DNA of 24,942 bases from Neolentinus lepideus HHB14362 ss-1 (taxonomy: Eukaryota > Basidiomycota > Agaricomycetes > Gloeophyllales > Gloeophyllaceae): NCBI GenBank assembly GCA_001632425.1, contig KV425606.1, positions 40,902-65,843 of the forward strand. The letters are read 5' to 3'. The notes under the pieces were generated by a model that searched no databases, was not told the origin of the DNA, and saw only the letters and a list, made by a program, of their open reading frames with translations. Shown one piece after another: positions 19,700 through 24,942 of the stretch. Both the position numbers and the translations under genes were made by a program. Within the stretch, counting starts at the first letter, position 1. The number at the start of each line of letters is the position of its first letter.

Positions 19700-20472
19700 A
19701 TGGCCGTTTTCAAGCGCGCGAAGAAGCCAGCGGAAACCCGAAAGAAAATCGCTCTATCAAAGAGATCCGTGAAGCAGTGGCACACTGGCAGTCGGGGAGA
19801 GGACCGTCCAGACACTCGTTGGCGGGCAAAACTGAAGCGCTTGTACAGGATAGAGAAGATGATCGACGAGATTCTTGAGGTATGGCTACTGTTCCTGGTT
19901 GTCCTTGCGCAGAATAGCTGACATTTGGTTGTTAGATGCCGCAGATGCACGACCTTCATAATGCAACCAACCTCAATTTAGAGGACCCAGCGTCAGGGGA
20001 CACGACCACAAGCGCGACGCGATGCCCCAGACCTCCATCGTTAAACGATTGCCTGTGGTCGGACACTGAAGCTCTTGAACGATTCCCGCTCGTGCCACTG
20101 TCCGACGCAGGGTCTTCCTGCCACCCATTTTGGACGGCACCCGACAATCGTAAGCATTCTCCAGTAGAACCTAAGGCCACCGTTCGTCCAGACATGCCAG
20201 ACAAGAGTACTCCTCCATTTTTACCCACAGTTGCAGAGCGCAAGTGGCCGAGCTTTGCAGCGGAGTGCCTCATTGTTGATTCCTCATCGGATGAGGAGAA
20301 TTTCTGGGGAGAGGAGAAGGATGCCTCGGTCAGCGATGATGGTATCTACGCTGTCCCACAAAAGAGGCGTCGCCGGAATAGTTCCCAGCGCCGCTTGCCC
20401 AGTGACCGCGTTAGAGGCCGCGACACCGAACCCAAGCCATTACACGGTCTCGGGGTATCGAGCTACAAATGA
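19700..20472 (+). CDS. P2 family protein, copy B
   Basis: Exon 1 (19700-19879, 60 residues) and exon 2 (19936-20472) join across a 56-nt intron (GTATGG...TTGTTAG) to give 238 residues. The layout is that of copy A: a basic MAVFKRAKK start, LKRLYRIEKMIDEILE at the exon end, Met at the start of exon 2, then VDSSSDEENFWGEE, a KRRRRNSSQRR cluster, and an end GLGVSSYK. Indels against A are multiples of three (HTGSRGEDR against HSRGEDR; the LNSEN repeat is single), which supports coding. The possible extra 57-nt intron of copy A is also present (GTATCG...CATTCAG). Here, however, a 4-base CTTC duplication shortly after shifts the frame, so the RCPGC tail would not be made. Confidence 0.72.
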
Positions 20473-20914
20473 CTCAAACCGTGTTTCAAGCTCGAAAAAC
20501 AAGTCATTCAGCCACGCCAGGACCTTCTGGCTTCCTCGATGCAGAAGCTACCCCCAGTGGCGATGTCTTCCTTCCTTCAGGTGTCCTGGTGGTCAGAGAA
20601 GGCTTGCGTATCCAGAGAGTCGCGCATAGTGGTGCGGATAGAGATCTTGTGTGAGTGTTGATTTGGATGTACCTGTATCGGTCCGTAGAATGCCCTGTGT
20701 ATAACCTCCTGCTGGGATACTTGGATCGGAGGTAAAATCGGATACAATAGAGTAATGGAATAAATGAACAGCTAAGGTACTCGACATCGAAGAGACGTCA
20801 GCACCCTTACTTGCCATGGTCCTTTGTCATGATACCGACAATGACACATAAACCATGGATATATTTGGAGAGAACGGTGGTGAAAGCCATTCAGGAACCG
20901 AAGCCGTCCTCTTT

Positions 20915-20960
20915 GCGTAGACATTCGCAAACACGGAACCTGCCGGACCGGCCGGTTGAT
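20915..20960 (+). promoter_or_regulatory. Shared upstream box, P3 copy B
   Basis: GCGTAGACATTCGCAAACAC through GGCCGGTTGAT, lying 78 bases before the start at 21039. It has the GGACCGGCC insert found before P3a but not before P3b. Confidence 0.6.
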
Positions 20961-21038
20961 CCCTGCTTATAAGCTCATTGTTCGAACCACAACCAGTGGC
21001 ACATACCTTGACCGCCATCGTCCTCTCGCTTATACGTT

Positions 21039-22071
21039 ATGGTTGCGACCAAGTGGATTCGTAAAGGTGCACCCAGCAAGCAGGTGATCTCTTCCGAACC
21101 GAGGGCCGTCGAGTGGCCGCGACAAGTACCGACTGTGCATGTTGTCCTCGATGCGCAAGACGAGACGAGCAGATGGATCAACCAAAGACTACAGAGTCTG
21201 AGCGAGGTGATATTATTTTATCATTGGCAGGTAACGATAGAGATCTAAGATTAGTCTTTAGACTTATCAGAACCGACAATCTCTAAAGACTAACCTCCAA
21301 CGCGTCAAAGATGATAATAGGCATAAACCTATGGGAGTATTGCACCAGCCGAAGCCACGCCGCCTTTGGGAAAGGCCTGCGTGGCTTGATGACCCATCAA
21401 CCTACGAGATCAGAGTAGTGGATGTTAAGAGGTCACCATGGCAGCCAGTACTCTCTCCGTCCACACTATCGGAGACCCAGGTGCATGTGATGACGGGATC
21501 CCAAGAGCCCGACGCCACTCTGCAGTCCATGGGAATTCAAAAGACCACCATCCCAATGGAATCACGACTGATCGGGGATGACCAATTTGGAATCCTGATT
21601 CCTACGACCACTGAAGACACCCTTATGACTTCGGCGAGGCGAGCTCATGAAGGTCCCACTGAGCTTTATAACACCATCCAAACTGATCTCCTTCGGCGAG
21701 ATGAGCAATCTATGAGCCACTCCGACGGCTCCGAGGAATCTCTTAACCCCAGGAGAGAGCTGAGCCTCTCAACAGCATCGGGTAGTCACGATCGTGTTTT
21801 GAGAGGTGTGGCCCTCCAAACTGGCCCGTCCGATCCATATGGATATGGAACCGCGTCATATCCTGCAGCTGGGACATCGTCCTACATTACTAGCGCCTCG
21901 ACGACGGACAAAGCTGAGGAGGGCAATAGAGAGATGAGGTGGCTGGAAGAAGGCATGCTGAAGCATCAACAGCATATCAAGACGAGCAAACTGGCTCGTA
22001 GCTGCAAGTTTACCCGGGACTGGAGGGCGTGCTTCTCAAAAGTCCTTGGTAAACGCAGGGGACCGTTGTAG
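21039..22071 (+). CDS. P3 family protein, copy B
   Basis: Exon 1 (21039-21206, 56 residues, ending DETSRWINQRLQSLSE) joins in phase 0 across a 55-nt intron (21207-21261, GTGATA...TCTTTAG) to exon 2 (21262-22071), giving 325 residues. Exon 2 is again 810 bases. Its first codon is ACT (Thr) where P3a and P3b have ATG, yet the next 22 codons, TYQNRQSLKTNLQ onward, stay open and align with them. Those residues can only be translated if the exons are spliced, so this supports the two-exon model for the whole family. The coding region matches P3b, while much of the upstream region matches P3a. Shared blocks are GVLHQPKPRRLWERPAWLDD, LSTASGSH and REMRWLEEGMLKHQQ. Function unknown. Confidence 0.75.
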
Positions 22072-22797
22072 GCTGAAAGGGCTGGAGCTGCGAGGGCGAG
22101 GGCGAGTCTTAAGTACTGTCGGTGGAGCGTGAAGAGGGTATCAAAACTTAGTTTGCGCAGAAACTGTGTGAGTTCCTGGTTGGAAGTTCGTTAAATATAT
22201 CGCATCTATCAGGGTTATTTCTTCAGATATTTCGTGGGATTGCTTCATTCGGGTTTGGTGGAGAAATGTTGTACATGACAGAGCGATTAACGCTATCGCA
22301 TTGCCGCCTGATTTCTTCCTGAGGTGGCCGAAGGTCACAAACCGCTCTTCTTGGCGGTCCGTTCATTACCTATCTGCCTCATACATCCCGTGTTCACGTG
22401 CCGAGGACGACCGGTGCTTCGGTCTCCGACGAGGGTCAAGTTTTATATGTTGATGGTCTGATGAAATGGTGCGTGCGCATATGAGTATGTTGGTGTCATT
22501 TATCACGAGTTTGAGACTGCGAGATTCTCTCACCCAGAATTCAATTGACGTCCGGGCGACCCACTAAGCGGGATAGCCAATGACCCCTGACGCGTTGCAC
22601 GCAATGCACATGGGGGAAGGTAATACTGCTCAGCCAATGAAACCTCTATCTATCCCACGCAGGAGCTCTAGCATATAGAGGCTGCGTGACAGGACATCCG
22701 TGTTGTTAGCAACTTCAAAGATTATCCAAAAAAGCACACGCTGATACGACGTGTCTCAGAGTATCTTTTTGGAGTAGCGATCCGGTCCTGGCCATCG
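22072..22797. other. Conserved non-coding stretch downstream of P3, copy B
   Basis: No gene. It is the counterpart of 8011-8845, with the same 3' element, CACGTG (about 22397) and CCAAT motifs. Small deletions remove the short open frames seen in copy A, which argues that those were not genes. Confidence 0.45.
22125..22210 (+). other. 86-base element identical in both copies, 3' of P3
   Basis: Exact match to 8064-8149, at the same distance from the P3 stop codon. Confidence 0.6.
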
Positions 22798-23290
22798 ATG
22801 CCGCTTCAAAATCTTACGCAGATCGGTATTCACCTCGACTATGGTCAAATTGATGCCATAAGGACATTGAGAGACCAGGAAGCCGCCCACCCCAATCGAC
22901 CGAAAGCCACCAATCACGATCACAGCCAGAGCTATTGTCCGCACATATCACTCGAACAGGGCTCCTTGGGAGGCATCACCAGTAGATGCTTCGGACTCGT
23001 CGCAAGCGATAGTGGACCACCTCCTTATGGATCTTATATCCTGGCATTGCCGCTATAGTTCGCTAATAGCAACGCATCGGATGACGTCCTGGCATACAAT
23101 GGCAGCGAGTTCGAAGTGCACGGATCAACTAGCCTTCTGCTGGCCGATTCAATCTAACACCCCATTCTTCCTGAAACCCTATGTAGAAGACTTGAGGTCT
23201 TCAGCTGGTGACAGTCTGCCATGACTATCCGATATCCAAGATTCGTCAACGAGCGATGGGGTTAAGCTCGTGATTACCCTGTCGTTCGGC
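22798..23290 (+). pseudogene. G gene remnant, copy B
   Basis: From ATG 22798 the frame is open for 86 codons (MPLQNLTQIGIHLDYGQ ... PPPYGSYILALPL). It stops at TAG (23056-23058), where copy A has TGG. Further on in the same frame come TAA near 23155, a small deletion against A, TGA where A has TGG near 23222, and TAG where A has CGG near 23294. The first half is the intact one here and the second half in copy A, so each copy holds one readable half. Function unknown. Confidence 0.4.
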
Positions 23291-23504
23291 CATTAGGACA
23301 GATGCAACGGCGTCGCTGGAGAGGATGGAACCTAGGTAGTGATGGCGGTATCATGAAAGAGTGAGGGCATTATTTTTCGTTGTTCAGCGTGTTGCCTCCG
23401 ATGCAAAGAACGCTAGGTTTGGAATGGTATGCGCGAAACATGTCCATATTCACCTTCAGAACTCGACTTCATGATCGGGAGCGTCTATTCATAAATCTCC
23501 TTCA

Positions 23505-24054
23505 TATCTTCAGTCTTCCATCACGGGCCTAGTGTGACGGACAGAGACAGGCAGAAGATATATCGAAAGCCAGCACATATGAGCAAAGAACCCCAGGAGT
23601 GAGTACTCATGAACGGACGCTGCCATGAGATGAGGTAGAACTTGTGTTCGTTCTCCCAAGGGCCTAAAGCGATCGAGTCGAGCAGTGTCAGGTCTAACAG
23701 GTGTCACGACAGGCTTCTTCAGATCTTCAGAACAGCAAGTTCCGAAACTTGAGTCAAGTTGGCCGCACGGACTGAATATAGCAGTTCTTTGGGCGTTTGG
23801 AGTAATATATTCTTGTGCAATCGAGGTAATAACTACAGGTTACATATAATACATACAAATGCACAATAAACAATACAAACAAACCGAGCCCGCTACGTTG
23901 CAATCGTTATATGTTTGTCGTATGTATTACACTTTGCCATCCATCTTCGATTGGAGAATGCCACCAGTACCAGGAACCGAGACGACTTGCAAGTCGATGC
24001 TGCCAGCCTGGTCGAGACAAAGTTTTCAGAGATCATCGCGGGGAAACGGTTACT
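23505..24054. other. Stretch of copy B that does not align with copy A
   Basis: Alignment with A fails just after GTCTATTCAT (about 23492) and resumes near 24225. I see no complete gene, terminal inverted repeat or target duplication. It could be an insertion, or diverged sequence replacing the first part of E. Part of it (about 23780-23890) is AT-rich. Confidence 0.4.
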
Positions 24055-24351
24055 ATGAACATGTCCAACGTATGTCGTGCTCGACAGCTAAGAACCACCG
24101 ACTTTCATGAGAACACCGACCAGGCGGCGGTCATGGTTGCGTGTATGGGTGATAGCAGCAGTATTGAGCAGCTGAGCTGTACGACACAGGAAGAGGTAGG
24201 ATGGGCATGTCACTACTGCCATGGCACATTAATCGTATTTGGCATACATTTGAATTTTCAGCTGAATGCCTGCCGCAAAGCCTGTCAGTTCGGAAGATAT
24301 CTTGGTGAAGTTCGTTTACAAGATTCCCGTACCACGAGGAGATTGAAATGA
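24055..24351 (+). CDS. E family gene, copy B, with optional in-frame intron
   Basis: From ATG 24055 the frame runs to TGA 24349-24351 (98 residues unspliced). It includes ACMGDSSSIEQLSCTTQEE, which resembles the RASEDNGTIERLRYSLET block of E in copy A only loosely. A likely intron, 24196-24261 (GTAGGA...ATTTTCAG, 66 nt), is a multiple of three, so the frame is open with or without splicing; spliced, the product is 76 residues. Exon 2, LNACRKACQFGRYLGEVRLQ onward, ends in a basic RTTRRLK. Copy A keeps the same intron borders but a broken exon 2. The true start may lie further upstream, because the frame is open back to 23911. Confidence 0.35.
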   Translation: MNMSNVCRARQLRTTDFHENTDQAAVMVACMGDSSSIEQLSCTTQEEVGWACHYCHGTLIVFGIHLNFQLNACRKACQFGRYLGEVRLQDSRTTRRLK

Positions 24352-24394
24352 CGGGCCACCGTTGTGTTCGTTATCATCTTGACCGTGAACCACG

Positions 24395-24942
24395 ATGTCT
24401 GTTCCTGCGTCTCCTGCTATCTCGCAAAACCTCTGAGCGTTCGCTAAAAAGACGCTAGCACAGGCCCTTGCGCTTAGGCAGATAGCCAACGAGGATCTTC
24501 TAATGGCCAGGGAAAATGTTTGGCGGGCCATGGCAAAACATATTTGGTGAGGGCAAGCAAACACTGATCAATGCGCCAGCCACCAGTCGCCTTAATCACG
24601 GAGATTCAGGAGCGGTTGGCGCAGGTGCCGAGCATGCGAGCAACTTCGAAGCTATTGAGCTGAATATAGCTGTAGGGATATGTAATTTTTCGACTGGCTC
24701 TGCGGTGGGGATGTTGAAGAAAGCCAGTGAAGAAAGCCAGTGATTAACCCGTTTGCATCGAAAGAAGTATCACCAACCGTAGCTGCAGCAGCTCGAACGC
24801 CGGTAATGAATCAATAGATGTGCATCTAGAACAGTCCTCCGATACTTTCAGTCTGAGTCTCTCACATTTAGAGACTGAAGAATTCCAAGGCCAGGACGAA
24901 GATGAAAGGAACTCGTGCTTAGTCGATCGTCTTTCTCGACAA
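24395..24942 (+). pseudogene. F gene remnant, copy B (runs off the window)
   Basis: ATG at 24395 gives MSVPASPAISQNL, then TGA (24434-24436), where copy A has TAC. After this stop the same frame continues as QALALRQIANEDLLMAREN to a TGA at 24548-24550, also present in A. The next part, EGKQTLINAPATSRL, is in another frame. The intron donor is GGATATGT instead of GGGTATGT, so GT is lost. The later exon is better than in A: NESIDVHLEQSSDTF reads through without the frameshift. A pseudogene with a different set of lesions from copy A. Confidence 0.55.
24716..24741 (+). repeat. 13-base tandem duplication in the F intron
   Basis: GAAGAAAGCCAGT occurs twice in a row, where copy A has it once. It lies at the 3' end of the former F intron. 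Confidence 0.85.

Larger units (their letters stand above)
18134..24942 (+). repeat. Segmental duplication, copy B (continues past the window end)
   Basis: Collinear with copy A from 'ccaaaataaccatcgg' at 18134 to the last base, which matches about 10791 in copy A. It differs by lacking the first tandem P3 gene and by a stretch at about 23505-24225 that does not align with A except for scattered E-like pieces. Because the window ends inside this copy, its full length is unknown. Confidence 0.9.

Noticed and set aside
22756..22944. Minus-strand frame with a membrane-like N-terminus (ALAVIVIGGF)
   Set aside because: It has no ATG, a TGA lies one codon before the only possible GTG start, and in copy A the same region is frameshifted. 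It overlaps the G remnant antisense.
2697..24942. Transposon, giant mobile element or CRISPR explanation for the duplicated segment
   Set aside because: No transposase, recombinase, reverse transcriptase, terminal inverted repeat, LTR pair or spaced repeat array seen. Ordinary segmental duplication explains the data.

Overview
The window reads as nuclear DNA of a filamentous fungus, most likely a basidiomycete (Agaricomycetes). Every supported intron is GT-AG and about 48-66 nt long, usually 55-57. Base composition is balanced, genes are monocistronic, and one housekeeping-type enzyme (steroid 5-alpha-reductase family) is clear. A 690-base run of N (10830-11519) is an assembly gap. I see no rRNA, tRNA, CRISPR array, transposase or reverse transcriptase.

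Layout. (1) 1-2696: a gene-poor stretch, then a three-exon 3-oxo-5-alpha-steroid 4-dehydrogenase-like gene (1441-2471). (2) 2697-10829, 'copy A', and 18134-24942, 'copy B' (running off the window end): two diverged copies, in the same orientation, of one segment of more than 6.8 kb. In order each copy carries: S, a small secreted protein on the minus strand; P1, P2 and P3, two-exon genes on the plus strand (P3 is tandemly doubled in A); G; E; and F. (3) 11520-13136: a third, more diverged copy of the E-F module only, just beyond the gap. (4) 13137-18133: sequence not shared with the copies. It contains a well-supported two-exon gene for an acidic protein with a CxxC...CxxC knuckle (15082-16274), flanked by a pair of diverged direct repeats.

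I do not recognise families S, P1-P3, G, E or F. They were worked out by comparing copy A with copy B. P1, P2 and P3 share one plan: a short, charged, helix-prone first exon, a phase-0 intron of about 55 nt, and a long, polar, Ser/Thr-rich second exon that usually begins with Met. P2 and P3, although unlike in coding sequence, carry the same box of about 50 bp some 65-95 bp upstream of the start codon, in all five gene copies. This suggests co-regulation or descent from one ancestral gene.

The two copies are decaying in different ways. S is intact in B and broken in A. P1 is frameshifted in A, and in B it lost its splice acceptor but has a usable one 18 nt downstream. G and F are broken in both, with different lesions as well as some shared ones. 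P2 and P3 stay open in both copies but change amino acids readily, while flanking non-coding DNA is better conserved. The window therefore looks like a birth-and-death locus of fast-evolving, lineage-restricted genes. Its biological role cannot be read from the sequence.
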